Of a DNA stretch of 43,222 bases, positions 1 to 7,940 are shown piece by piece. The stretch is from Pseudomonadota bacterium (GTDB lineage: Bacteria > Pseudomonadota > Gammaproteobacteria > JAIEPX01). Numbering within the stretch: the stretch's first letter is position 1; each line of letters opens with the position of its first letter. The DNA lies in assembly GCA_029777855.1 (NCBI GenBank), contig JAKORL010000099.1, forward strand, positions 1-43,222, given 5' to 3'. The position numbers were made by a program, and so were the translations under genes. The notes under the pieces were generated by a model. That model saw only the letters and a list, made by a program, of their open reading frames with translations. It had not been told where the DNA came from and did not search any database.

Positions 1-80
1 CGAGGCGGAGCCGAGTGAGCTATTTTCGGAGAGAAAGTCGGATTCTCACGCCGACTTTGGATTCGCATTAAATAAGATGT

Positions 81-1469
81 CTACGTGATTACGACATAAA
101 TATTGGCAAGGCCGCGTCGAATGCCGAGCAATAACCGCTTAGGTTTTGCTTGAATTAGTTTCGCTACATCTTTGATTTCACGTGTTTTTGTGTCGTTGGC
201 TTTAAGGATAACGTCACCGGGTCTCAGGCCGGCTAACCACGCATTAGAAGTATCGTCAACTTCTAAAACAAGCACACCTTGAAGTTCTTCGTTTTGAGTA
301 TCCACTTGGTGAATATTATTTAAACGAACGCCCATTAATAATGAATTTTCCTTTTCCATGGTTTTAATGGCTTTTTCCATGGTATCAATTCCGACAGACA
401 AATTTAAGGTTGATTTTTTACGTTGAACAACGAGCTTTAGCGTATCGTCAACTTTGGCTGTGCCGATGATACTGCGCAAATGATCGGCATTTCGAATGGA
501 TTCTTTGTTGACTTTAATAATGACATCTTGTTCCTGTAGTCCACCTTTCTCTGCTGCGGATCCTTTATTCACTTGAGTCACTAAAGCGCCTGAAGAATTA
601 GGCATGTCTAATGCATCGGCCAGAGCAGGTGTCAGTGATTGGACCATCACGCCTACAATACCACGATTAACTTTATGGTATTTGATCAGTTGATCCATCA
701 CACTGAAAACCATATTGCTGGGAATCGCAAATCCAATTCCAACACTGGTACCTTGTGGGCCTAGAATAGCAGTATTGATACCAATCAATTCTCCTTTCAT
801 ATTGACGAGTGCTCCACCCGAGTTTCCTGGATTAATCGAAGCATCTGTTTGAATGAAATTCTCATAACCACCCGGGCCTTCAATGCCGATACTGCGATTT
901 AATGCGCTGATTACACCGGAAGTGACCGTTTGCTGCAATCCAAATGGATTTCCGATGGCGGCTACAAAATCGCCCGGAGACAATTTTGATGAATCTGCCA
1001 AAGGAATGGATTTAAGATATTTATCCTTAACTTGAATTACTGCTAAATCGGTGGGTGGATCAATTCCTACAATTTCTGCTTTTAGTTTTCTACCATCATT
1101 CATTGTTACAATAAGAACAGAGCTGTTTCGGATGACATGAGCGTTTGTCACAATGTAGCCATTTTCAGCATCGACGATCACTCCGGATCCGGCGCTTTCA
1201 AATTTACGAGAGGGCATTAAATCCGAATTTTCTGGTGATGAAGATTGACCCTGGTGATTTTGTTGATTTGGACCGGAGGCATTCGGAAGAACGGGGAGGC
1301 TGCCACGCACGGTAATGTTCACAACCACAGGCATCACTTTTTCTAACATTGAGGCCATGCTGGGGGAGTAATTCGGTGCAGGTGTAGCGACTTTATTGCT
1401 CGCGTTCGTGGTGATCGTCACAAATAAAGTTGTTAGAATTATTATAAAATGTCTTACTCTCATTTTCAT
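81..1469 (-). CDS. HtrA/DegP-family periplasmic serine protease with two PDZ domains
   Basis: ATP-independent periplasmic protease/chaperone that degrades or refolds damaged envelope proteins. The 462-aa product starts with a basic, hydrophobic stretch (residues 1-23) that looks like a Sec signal peptide. The trypsin-like domain follows, with the complete triad visible: His111 in TNAHV, Asp141 in PTDLAV and Ser217 in GNSGG. A PDZ domain spans about 270-360 and a second about 375-455, the usual DegP/DegQ arrangement and length. A Gln/Ser/Pro-rich insert at about 63-85 sits where DegP carries its regulatory LA loop. The start ATG overlaps the stop of pgeF by 4 nt (ATGA), so the two genes are translationally coupled. 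DegP and DegQ cannot be told apart from sequence alone. Confidence 0.95.
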   Translation of the reverse strand: MKMRVRHFIIILTTLFVTITTNASNKVATPAPNYSPSMASMLEKVMPVVVNITVRGSLPVLPNASGPNQQNHQGQSSSPENSDLMPSRKFESAGSGVIVDAENGYIVTNAHVIRNSSVLIVTMNDGRKLKAEIVGIDPPTDLAVIQVKDKYLKSIPLADSSKLSPGDFVAAIGNPFGLQQTVTSGVISALNRSIGIEGPGGYENFIQTDASINPGNSGGALVNMKGELIGINTAILGPQGTSVGIGFAIPSNMVFSVMDQLIKYHKVNRGIVGVMVQSLTPALADALDMPNSSGALVTQVNKGSAAEKGGLQEQDVIIKVNKESIRNADHLRSIIGTAKVDDTLKLVVQRKKSTLNLSVGIDTMEKAIKTMEKENSLLMGVRLNNIHQVDTQNEELQGVLVLEVDDTSNAWLAGLRPGDVILKANDTKTREIKDVAKLIQAKPKRLLLGIRRGLANIYVVIT

Positions 1470-2230
1470 GGTTGATTCTCCGCTATTACAATTAATGATG
1501 CCATTCTACCAGTGTTTCCGCCCGATTTGCGATAGGAAAAGAATAATTTATGGTCTGTGAAGGTGCAATAATCCCCTCCGTACACGGCAGTAACGCCTGC
1601 TAGATTCAAGGCAATGGTCGCGAGGTAGTAAAGGTTGGCTAAATATTTGCCATTCGTTTGAGGTATAAATGCAGGAATGTTTTTAGGTTGATCAGTTGTA
1701 AAGGCTTCGAAGACTTCAGGGCCTACTTCGAAGGCCTCAGGTCCGATGGCAGGACCAAACCACGCCATAATTTCTGATGGGTTTGATTGGAATTTTTTTA
1801 TGGCTTCCGACAATATGCCGGCTAAACATCCTCGCCATCCCACATGCACCGCTGCGATTTCTGTGCCCGCTTTATTACACAATAATACCGGTAAACAATC
1901 AGCCGTAAGCACTGCGCAAGCGAGGTGAGGTTGAGTGGTATATGATCCATCGGCTGAGGGAGGATTTGTTTTCGATTCTGCAAAATCAAGATCATCAAAA
2001 TTAATGATCGTATTACTATGGGTTTGATTTAACCAAATCGGTTCTTGAGTTAACTTTGAAAAGGTTCTTAATCTTTGACGATTTTCATTTACGTGCGCAA
2101 GATTATCACCAACATGATGTCCTAGGTTGAGGCTTTCATAATTTCCTTCACTGACGCCCCCTTGGCGTGTGGTTGTCAGAGCAATAATAGAAGGCGGGGC
2201 AGGCCAATCAGGTTTAATTATGTTAAGCAT
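1466..2230 (-). CDS. pgeF: Peptidoglycan editing factor, YfiH/laccase-domain (DUF152) family
   Basis: The 254-aa protein belongs to the COG1496 (YfiH/YlmD) family, once called multicopper polyphenol oxidase. In E. coli PgeF removes mis-incorporated residues such as L-Ser from muropeptide precursors; other members have purine-nucleoside phosphorylase or deaminase activity. Family signatures visible are TTRQGGVSEG near residue 20, NQTHSN near 68, the TADCLPVLL segment with the conserved Cys, AAVHVGWRGCLAG with the metal-binding His, and the C-terminal GGDYCTF and FFSYRK motifs. A clear Shine-Dalgarno (AAGGAG) lies just upstream of the ATG. It lies 47 nt downstream of the NRAMP-like gene and overlaps htrA by 4 nt, so all three probably form one transcript. 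Confidence 0.93.
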   Translation of the reverse strand: MLNIIKPDWPAPPSIIALTTTRQGGVSEGNYESLNLGHHVGDNLAHVNENRQRLRTFSKLTQEPIWLNQTHSNTIINFDDLDFAESKTNPPSADGSYTTQPHLACAVLTADCLPVLLCNKAGTEIAAVHVGWRGCLAGILSEAIKKFQSNPSEIMAWFGPAIGPEAFEVGPEVFEAFTTDQPKNIPAFIPQTNGKYLANLYYLATIALNLAGVTAVYGGDYCTFTDHKLFFSYRKSGGNTGRMASLIVIAENQP

Positions 2231-2277
2231 TTTTTCTCCTTGCTAGGATTGTTTATGCAATATCCAGGTGCTAAAAC

Positions 2278-3549
2278 TTACATGTGGTGAAAAGTTCCTA
2301 TCCATGTCGTTAAAAAAAGCACGCTAACACCAATCAGAAAAGCAATGCCAAATCGACCCAGTATCAATAAGGCTCGACTCGGTTGATGTTCTTTTGGAAT
2401 GATTTCTGAATTCGTAATAACTTTATAATTTAATAAGGCATACACGGGGGCGATTAAAAAAGCCACGGTTGTTGCAAAATCCAAGAGGCGGGTCATGTTT
2501 TTTACAAAATACCCCGATAAGATAATACACCCGAAAAATAATATCAGCACACTATACCAGTATAATAGCGGGTAATATTTTTTCATTGTGGGATAGGCTA
2601 AATAAGTCGCAGTTGAAATGGCGCGTGGGTAGGCGTCTAAGCATACAATGGTTGTGCTAAACATGGTTGTGAGCATCGCGATTTCTAAAATGGGTTCACT
2701 CCATAATCCAATATGACTACTGTACAAATTGACTAATTGTTCTGTGAACTTGACGCCAGAATCCGAAAAATTTTCACCACTTCCAAACATGACCAGTGTG
2801 CCCAGGGCCACAAAAAATACAGCGAGTGCAGCATTTAGAAGATAACCAATATTGAAATCGAGCATGGCCTCTTTAGGAGTAGGGGGTTGAGTGCTGACGC
2901 GAAAACGGCGTTTAGTCCACAATGATACCCATACGGAGACTTCCAAGGGTGCAGGTATCCAGCCCATTAATGCGAGTAAAAAACTGAGTCCGGCTAAATT
3001 CCATAGATCTGGGCGGGGAGTCGTTGCAACACGTGCTACATTGTGAGGAAAGGCCAGTACTACAACGGTAATGGTCGATAAAGCCAGTAACACTAAAATC
3101 ACTTTAACGGTTCGTTCTAGCCAAATATAGTGACCAATAAAAACAATCGATGCGCAAATACTGATGATAGCGATGCTAAACACCAGCGGTGACATTGTCG
3201 CTCCTATCATGTAGGTGAAAATATTCGCCGTAATAAAACTCACGGTTGCAACGGTAATACAGGCAACGCAGGCAGTAATGATGATATAGGCAAAGAGTAT
3301 CCAACGTCCTAGATGCGCGTAGCCTTGTAGTAGGGTTTTGTTTGTGATGACGGTAAGACGTTGTGAATATTCGAAGAAAGGGTATTTGATCAGCGAGATT
3401 AAGAGTACCGCAAAAATCATAATAAACCCGTATGTTGCACCGGCACGGGTAGATTGGATAAGATGCGAAGCCCCCATCGCTGCTGCAGCGAAGAGCATGC
3501 CTGGGCCAAGCATTCGGCCAAAATTAAAGATGCGCTGAAACAAATTCAT
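2278..3549 (-). CDS. NRAMP-related transporter lacking the canonical DPGN metal motif
   Basis: A 423-aa inner-membrane protein with about eleven hydrophobic segments. The N-terminus (GPGMLFAAAAMG then STRAGATYGF) aligns with TM1-TM2 of NRAMP/MntH transporters. The metal-coordinating DPGN of TM1 reads GASH here, and the TM6 region reads MGWIPAPLEVS instead of the usual A-x-x-M-P-H. I infer it belongs to the divergent NRAMP-like branch whose substrate is not established, so Mn2+ or Fe2+ uptake should not be assumed. It is first in the likely operon with pgeF and htrA, divergent from coaA across a 68-nt gap. Confidence 0.85.
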   Translation of the reverse strand: MNLFQRIFNFGRMLGPGMLFAAAAMGASHLIQSTRAGATYGFIMIFAVLLISLIKYPFFEYSQRLTVITNKTLLQGYAHLGRWILFAYIIITACVACITVATVSFITANIFTYMIGATMSPLVFSIAIISICASIVFIGHYIWLERTVKVILVLLALSTITVVVLAFPHNVARVATTPRPDLWNLAGLSFLLALMGWIPAPLEVSVWVSLWTKRRFRVSTQPPTPKEAMLDFNIGYLLNAALAVFFVALGTLVMFGSGENFSDSGVKFTEQLVNLYSSHIGLWSEPILEIAMLTTMFSTTIVCLDAYPRAISTATYLAYPTMKKYYPLLYWYSVLILFFGCIILSGYFVKNMTRLLDFATTVAFLIAPVYALLNYKVITNSEIIPKEHQPSRALLILGRFGIAFLIGVSVLFLTTWIGTFHHM

Positions 3550-3617
3550 GGTGAGTCTTGCTTTGTTGTGGACAACTCCCTACGATGGAAAGTCTACTGT
3601 AACTGATCGAGTGTGAA

Positions 3618-4556
3618 ATGGTCAACCATACACCGTTTTTAGAATTTACTCGCGCGAATTGGCGTCAATTTCGACAAGATACTCCTTTGACATTAACTGA
3701 AAGCGAATTAGCCCGTTTGCGAGGTCGGAATGAACCCATTTCCTTGACGGAAGTTGAAGAAGTGTTTTTACCGATTGCACGTTTGCTTAATTTGTATGTT
3801 GAGGCAACGCAAGAGCTTTATCATGCAACTAGCAGATTTTTAGGGACTTCTGTTCCGCGAGTTCCGTATATCATTGGAGTTGCAGGTAGCGTTGCGGTTG
3901 GAAAAAGTACAATTTCACGATTATTAAAATCCTTATTATCGAGTTGGCCAGCGCATCGGGAAGTGGATATTGTTACGACAGATGGTTTTTTATTTTCAAA
4001 TGATGAATTGGCTCGGCGAGGATTGGAAGAACGTAAAGGTTTTCCAGAAAGTTATGATGTTCAAAAATTAATTGAATTATTGTCGAATATCAAAGGTGGT
4101 AAAACGGATTTGCGAATTCCAATTTATTCTCATGAATATTATGACATCATTCAAGATCAATTTGAGACCATTCATTCGCCAGATATTGTTATCGTTGAAG
4201 GGCTTAATGTGTTACAGGTAGGGGGTGCTAATCCTCGTGCACACTCAAGAGTGTATGTTTCAGATTATTTTGATTTTAGTATTTATGTCGATGCGGATCC
4301 CCGCGTTATTGAAGAATGGTTTATCGAGCGATTCATGAGCTTTCGATTGCAAGCCGCTGAAAATAATGAGCTTTTTATGCATCAATTTTCGAAAATGTCT
4401 GATCAAGAAGCAAAGAAGCTCGCCCAGGATATTTGGATCTCGATCAATGCAAAAAATCTTTTTGAAAATGTTCTGCCTTATAAAAATCGGGCTAATTTGA
4501 TTTTGCACAAAGGGCAGGATCATGTGGTTGAGAAAATCTTATTAAGAAAATTGTGA
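3618..4556 (+). CDS. coaA: Type I (prokaryotic) pantothenate kinase
   Basis: Phosphorylates pantothenate with ATP, the first and rate-controlling step of coenzyme A synthesis, in the cytoplasm. At 312 aa it matches the E. coli CoaA length (316). The P-loop GSVAVGKS is at residues 90-97, followed by the VTTDGFLF stretch with the catalytic Asp and the KGFPESYD segment typical of CoaA. The C-terminal NLFENVLPYKNRANLIL block is also characteristic. The gene is divergent from the NRAMP-like gene. Foldback repeat E1 begins 5 nt after its stop codon and may shape its 3' end. Confidence 0.97.
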   Translation: MVNHTPFLEFTRANWRQFRQDTPLTLTESELARLRGRNEPISLTEVEEVFLPIARLLNLYVEATQELYHATSRFLGTSVPRVPYIIGVAGSVAVGKSTISRLLKSLLSSWPAHREVDIVTTDGFLFSNDELARRGLEERKGFPESYDVQKLIELLSNIKGGKTDLRIPIYSHEYYDIIQDQFETIHSPDIVIVEGLNVLQVGGANPRAHSRVYVSDYFDFSIYVDADPRVIEEWFIERFMSFRLQAAENNELFMHQFSKMSDQEAKKLAQDIWISINAKNLFENVLPYKNRANLILHKGQDHVVEKILLRKL

Positions 4557-4561
4557 GGGGA

Positions 4562-4665
4562 GGAAGGGGGCAGATCTACGTTTGATGGGTTCTAAGTATT
4601 TAGTCGGTTCAAATTGACACATTGAGTTTATTGAGTACCCATCAAACGTAGATCTGACCCCTTCC
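4562..4665. repeat. Foldback repeat E1 (29-bp arms)
   Basis: Arms 4562-4590 and 4637-4665 are inverted repeats of 29 bp with one mismatch (T to G in the left core), separated by a 46-nt loop. The arms start with GGAAGGGGTCAGATCTACG. E1 lies between coaA and the nuclease gene. Its arms are nearly identical to those of E3 at 6958, and both loops contain GTCAATTTGAAC but in opposite orientation. Confidence 0.9.
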
Positions 4666-4696
4666 CCATCCCTGCACCCCCATCCGAGGAGAAACT

Positions 4697-5542
4697 ATGA
4701 AAATCAAAAGCGTTCAATGTGCCATTTTATGTTGTGTACTGTTTATGTCCCCTATCGTATTTGGGTGGAGTGCCGTTGGGCATAAAATTGTCGCTCAGAT
4801 CGCCTACGATCATTTAACGCCAGATGCTAAAAAAGCGGTTAACCAATTAACGTTTGATCCAGAAAAGCATTATTCAGGGCGAAGTCGATTTGTGTATTGG
4901 TCGACGTGGGCTGATTGGTCCAGAGATCGGGGTGATAATCGCTTTCGATTGTGGCATTACATTGACCTACCGATATCTTATCAAGTTGCTCAATCCCGTT
5001 CGCCAAATCCAATCAATGCTGTTTACGGCATTAATCATTGCCAAATTGTGTTGCGTAATGCCACAGATAGTATTGAGGATCAACAAACCTGTTTAAAATT
5101 GTTAATCCATATTGTGGGTGATATTCATCAGCCTCTGCATGCATCGAATCGTTTTAGTGTGAATCATCCTAAGGGAGATCAGGGCGGTAATAGTTTTCAA
5201 ATTCGAAGTAGAGTGGCGGATAATTTGCATGCTTATTGGGATCGAGGTCTTGGTAAATTTACACCACTTCAAAAAAGATCGGCCACGACGGGAGTGCGAA
5301 TTTGGCAGTATGCAGAAGAGATTCAGGAACGCTATCCCATCGAACGTTTTAACGATACTTCATCCGCTATTGGATGGGCGAATGAAGGGCGTAGTATCGC
5401 TGAATCCTATGTGTATCAAATCCCTGAAGGCTCTACGCCTTCTAAGGAATATCACGATCAAGGAATACCTGTTATGGAGGAGCGTCTTGCGCTTGCAGGC
5501 TATAGGTTGGCAGCGATGCTGAACTCAATCTATAATAAGTAG
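4697..5542 (+). CDS. Secreted S1/P1-family nuclease
   Basis: Zinc-dependent single-strand nuclease/3'-nucleotidase of the S1/P1 family, predicted to be exported. Residues 1-23 form a signal peptide. The mature protein would begin at Trp24 (WSAVGH), matching the family, where the N-terminal Trp of the mature enzyme is itself a zinc ligand together with the His five residues later. Other ligand motifs visible are WADWSRD, LWHYIDLP, HIVGDIHQPLH and NLHAYWD. The length (281 aa) is normal. The start has a good Shine-Dalgarno (GAGGAG). Repeat E1 lies immediately upstream and E2 starts 13 nt after the stop. Periplasmic or extracellular nucleic-acid scavenging is the likely role; action on host nucleic acid is possible but unsupported. 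Confidence 0.93.
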   Translation: MKIKSVQCAILCCVLFMSPIVFGWSAVGHKIVAQIAYDHLTPDAKKAVNQLTFDPEKHYSGRSRFVYWSTWADWSRDRGDNRFRLWHYIDLPISYQVAQSRSPNPINAVYGINHCQIVLRNATDSIEDQQTCLKLLIHIVGDIHQPLHASNRFSVNHPKGDQGGNSFQIRSRVADNLHAYWDRGLGKFTPLQKRSATTGVRIWQYAEEIQERYPIERFNDTSSAIGWANEGRSIAESYVYQIPEGSTPSKEYHDQGIPVMEERLALAGYRLAAMLNSIYNK

Positions 5543-5555
5543 TAAGGGGCGGAAG

Positions 5556-5656
5556 GGAAGGGGTCAAATCTAAGATTGATACATTCTTAAATAACAGATT
5601 AGATAATGGCGGAGTGCTAGTTAGAGAATGTATCAATCTTAGATTTGACCCCTTCC
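5556..5656. repeat. Foldback repeat E2 (perfect 32-bp arms)
   Basis: Arms 5556-5587 and 5625-5656 are perfect 32-bp inverted repeats around a 37-nt loop. The core is GGAAGGGGTCAAATCTAAG. It begins 13 nt after the nuclease stop and ends 24 nt before the saccharopine-dehydrogenase-like start. The inner arm sequence is unrelated to E1/E3, but it resembles the solitary half-site at 7872-7892. Confidence 0.92.
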
Positions 5657-5680
5657 TCCTCAATCAAGAAGGGATTCAAG

Positions 5681-6763
5681 ATGAATATATTAGTGGCAGG
5701 TGCCGGTCAAATTGGCTCTTTGTTAGCCCAGCTGCTGGCAGCAGGGGGATACAACGTTCATCTGGTCGATAGCAATGCAGATCATTTTTCAAAGCTATCT
5801 TCATTGGACAATTTGAAAACAGTCGCAATGGATGTGATGTCCGGTGTCGATCTTGAGGCGTATATCAAAGCAAATTCGATAGAAACCCTCGTTGCGTGTT
5901 TGCCCTATTATTGCAATTTTTCAATCGCAGAAATGGCTGCGCTTTGTGGCTGTAACTACTTTGATTTAACTGAAGATGTTCGAACAGTTTCGGCTGTGCA
6001 AGAATTAGCTCAAGGTAAATCGCAGGCCTTCGTCTCTCGGTGTGGCGTTGCTCCAGGTTATATCAATATTTTATCTCATCACCTCATGCAGAAGTTTGAG
6101 AGCTTAGACAGTGTGAAACTACGGGCTGGCTGTCTTCCTCAGCATGCGACGAATAGCCTGCATTATGCCTTAGCCTGGTCTATCGACGGCTTGATTAACG
6201 AATACGGAAATCTGTGTCCCGCACTGGTAGAAGGTAAGAAGGTCTTTCTTCAGCCTTTAGAAGACCTCGAAATGGTAGAGTTGGATGGGGTGATGTATGA
6301 GGCATTCAATACCTCAGGGGGGATCGGTGGGCTGCCGGAGCGTTATGAAGGGAAGATCAATAGTCTCAATTATAAGAGTATGCGCTATCCTGGGCATGCC
6401 GAACGAATGAAGTTTTTAATGCAGGATCTCAAGCTCAATGATGACCGAGAGGTGCTAAAGAAGATTTTGTTAAAGGCCTTACCCAAGACTGACAGTGATG
6501 TCATGCTCATCTATGTTTCAGTTTCAGGCATGCGAGAAGGAGAGTTCTTTGAGGAGAATACCCTGAAGAAGATTTACCCAAAAACCCTTTTTGATAGGCG
6601 ACACTCGGCCATTCAAGTCGCTACGGCGAGCAGTGCCGCGACTGTGATAGACCTCGTTTTAAACAATAAGAATGTCTACCAAGGCTTTGTTTATCAAGAA
6701 GATATCAGTCTCAATCAGTTTATGGCATCATCCTTTGCTCTTCCCTACAAGGACTTAGTTTAA
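5681..6763 (+). CDS. Saccharopine dehydrogenase-family NAD(P)-dependent oxidoreductase
   Basis: The 360-aa protein opens with a Rossmann dinucleotide fold (MNILVAGAGQIG, GxGxxG at residues 7-12, acidic VDSNAD after beta 2) and continues as a saccharopine dehydrogenase/LYS9-like protein (TLVACLPYYCN, YFDLTED, CGVAPGYINIL). This superfamily includes saccharopine dehydrogenase, saccharopine reductase and carboxynorspermidine synthase; the substrate cannot be fixed from sequence. The ATG at 5681 is preferred because AGAAGGG precedes it; an in-frame TTG at 5645 lies inside the right arm of E2 and would add 12 repeat-encoded residues. By eye it is richer in G+C than its neighbours and is bracketed by repeats, which hints at acquisition. 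Confidence 0.85.
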   Translation: MNILVAGAGQIGSLLAQLLAAGGYNVHLVDSNADHFSKLSSLDNLKTVAMDVMSGVDLEAYIKANSIETLVACLPYYCNFSIAEMAALCGCNYFDLTEDVRTVSAVQELAQGKSQAFVSRCGVAPGYINILSHHLMQKFESLDSVKLRAGCLPQHATNSLHYALAWSIDGLINEYGNLCPALVEGKKVFLQPLEDLEMVELDGVMYEAFNTSGGIGGLPERYEGKINSLNYKSMRYPGHAERMKFLMQDLKLNDDREVLKKILLKALPKTDSDVMLIYVSVSGMREGEFFEENTLKKIYPKTLFDRRHSAIQVATASSAATVIDLVLNNKNVYQGFVYQEDISLNQFMASSFALPYKDLV

Positions 6764-6884
6764 TAGCCAATAGAGGCAAACGCTCATCTTTTGCCAATCT
6801 CGCGTGGAAAATGATTGTTATAAATGTTCATTTACAGGTACCAAACTGCGCTTTTTAATCCCATTTTTGACGCGACCTTGGCGG

Positions 6885-6914
6885 AACTTAGATTCCAATT
6901 GCAGAATCTAAGTT
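6885..6914. repeat. 11-bp inverted repeat, possible eroded repeat or weak hairpin
   Basis: AACTTAGATTC at 6885-6895 pairs perfectly with GAATCTAAGTT at 6904-6914 around an 8-nt loop. No U-tract follows on either strand, so it is not an obvious terminator. The AATCTAAG string resembles the inner core of the E2-type repeats, so it may be a remnant. Confidence 0.5.
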
Positions 6915-6957
6915 TAAACCTAAGCGTTTTACCACTCCTGGGCCTCAGTCCTGGTCT

Positions 6958-7061
6958 GGAAGGGGTCAGATCTACGTTTGATAGGTTCTAAGCGTATCGA
7001 TCGAGTCAATTTGAACTAACATGAAATTTAGAACCCATCAAACGTAGATCTGACCCCTTCC
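6958..7061. repeat. Foldback repeat E3 (34-bp arms)
   Basis: Arms 6958-6991 and 7028-7061 are inverted repeats of 34 bp with one mismatch, separated by a 36-nt loop. The arm begins GGAAGGGGTCAGATCTACG and continues like that of E1. It sits 194 nt after the saccharopine-dehydrogenase-like stop, and with E1 it brackets a 2.5-kb segment carrying that gene and the nuclease. Confidence 0.92.
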
Positions 7062-7147
7062 CCTGCCTGAGGGGCTGATTTGGAGGGCGTTCCAGGTCAT
7101 AAATGGGTTGAAATTTAGTAAATAATTGAGATTTAATATATAAATAG

Positions 7148-7176
7148 TTGACATATACTGTTTTTTATATTAGAAT
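7148..7176 (+). promoter_or_regulatory. Strong sigma-70-type promoter for the gene at 7212
   Basis: A consensus TTGACA (7148-7153) is followed after exactly 17 nt by TAGAAT (7171-7176), one base off TATAAT. Predicted transcription would start near 7183, leaving a leader of about 30 nt before the ATG at 7212. The flanks are very AT-rich. Confidence 0.75.
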
Positions 7177-7211
7177 ACACGGACTATTAATTAACATTGA
7201 GGTATATTGGT

Positions 7212-7811
7212 ATGAAGCAGGCTAGAGAGTTTACAAAAGAGCAGTTAACCAATGCAGTTCAAAAATATCGTGAAAGCACAGAAGGGTTGGAAGAGATTTT
7301 ACGAACAGTTGCAGCTAATTTTCCGGAGCTAAATGATTCACGTGAAAAAGCTGCGCAGGCTCACACTGCATTAAAGTTAATAATGCAAGATAATTTAAAT
7401 GGTGAGAATTTGGATTTCAATCAATTATTCGCAGATGAAACTTCGAATAAGACAATGAAGGATCATTTATTAACTATACAAAATTTTGTTAAAGAGTATC
7501 ACCGTGCGGTGCAATCGAGATTTGACTCAGCATTTGTCCAAAAAGCGGTGGGTGTAGCACTCATGGTATTAGGTGCGCTTGGCGCATTGTTGAGTGCATT
7601 ATCAATGGTAGTAAACTTCGGTTTAATCAGCACAGCGGTATTAGCTCCTGTGGGGGCTGTTGGGGCGTATGCCAGTGTTGGAGCAAACGTTGGTAGTCAA
7701 GCTGTATTAGCCACCGGTTATAGTTTGTTTGTAAACGGACGTAATGTTGCTCGTGAAGCGACAAAAGAAGAATTATCAGTAAGAGATTTTCACTCCCTTA
7801 CTGTTAACTAA
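7212..7811 (+). CDS. Unknown 199-aa protein with C-terminal hydrophobic hairpin
   Basis: I do not recognise a family. Residues 1-105 are predicted soluble, helical and charged (starting MKQAREFTKEQLT). Residues about 112-165 are hydrophobic and rich in Gly, Ala and Val, giving one long or two short membrane segments. A short polar tail ends in SLTVN. No signal peptide is seen. The ATG at 7212 is chosen because GAGG lies about 9 nt upstream; an in-frame TTG at 7197 would add five residues. It has its own strong promoter and a clear terminator, so it is a monocistronic, probably well-expressed gene. A secreted or membrane-inserting effector is possible but only inference. Confidence 0.75.
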   Translation: MKQAREFTKEQLTNAVQKYRESTEGLEEILRTVAANFPELNDSREKAAQAHTALKLIMQDNLNGENLDFNQLFADETSNKTMKDHLLTIQNFVKEYHRAVQSRFDSAFVQKAVGVALMVLGALGALLSALSMVVNFGLISTAVLAPVGAVGAYASVGANVGSQAVLATGYSLFVNGRNVAREATKEELSVRDFHSLTVN

Positions 7812-7828
7812 TAAGTTGAGCTGATCTT

Positions 7829-7857
7829 AAAAAGCCAGGTTAATCCTGGCTTTTTTT
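7829..7857 (+). terminator. Rho-independent terminator after the gene at 7212
   Basis: AAAGCCAGG (7831-7839) pairs with CCTGGCTTT (7845-7853) around a 5-nt loop and runs into a T-tract at 7851-7857. It begins about 20 nt after the stop codon. Confidence 0.9.
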
Positions 7858-7871
7858 ATGGCCTTGAAAAT

Positions 7872-7892
7872 AGCAATCTTAGACTTGACCCC
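7872..7892. repeat. Solitary end of an E2-like foldback repeat
   Basis: AATCTTAGACTTGACCCC matches the right arm of E2 apart from a base or two, but there is no matching left arm nearby. It lies between the terminator and cysS and is best read as a remnant or single insertion end. Confidence 0.65.
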
Positions 7893-7940
7893 ATAGTGCT
7901 GGTATTCTTAGCTTTTTATAGCAGTGATAAAAGGTGAAGG

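Larger units (their letters stand above)
6764..7211. other. 448-nt intergenic region with repeat E3, a short hairpin and a promoter
   Basis: No credible gene is seen. The region holds an 11-bp stem (6885-6895 with 6904-6914, loop of 8), repeat E3 (6958-7061), an AT-rich stretch, and the promoter of the gene at 7212 (7148-7176). The remaining sequence at 6764-6880 shows no structure I can interpret. Confidence 0.7.

Noticed and set aside
1..80. Hairpin AAAGTCGG/CCGACTTT near 35-58 as terminator of the htrA operon
   Set aside because: The stem is real (8 bp) but is followed on the minus strand by a mixed CTCTCC stretch and not a U-tract; left unannotated as too weak.
5645..5681. TTG start at 5645 for the saccharopine-dehydrogenase-like gene
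   Set aside because: It lies in the right arm of repeat E2, lacks a Shine-Dalgarno, and the Rossmann fold begins directly at the ATG at 5681.
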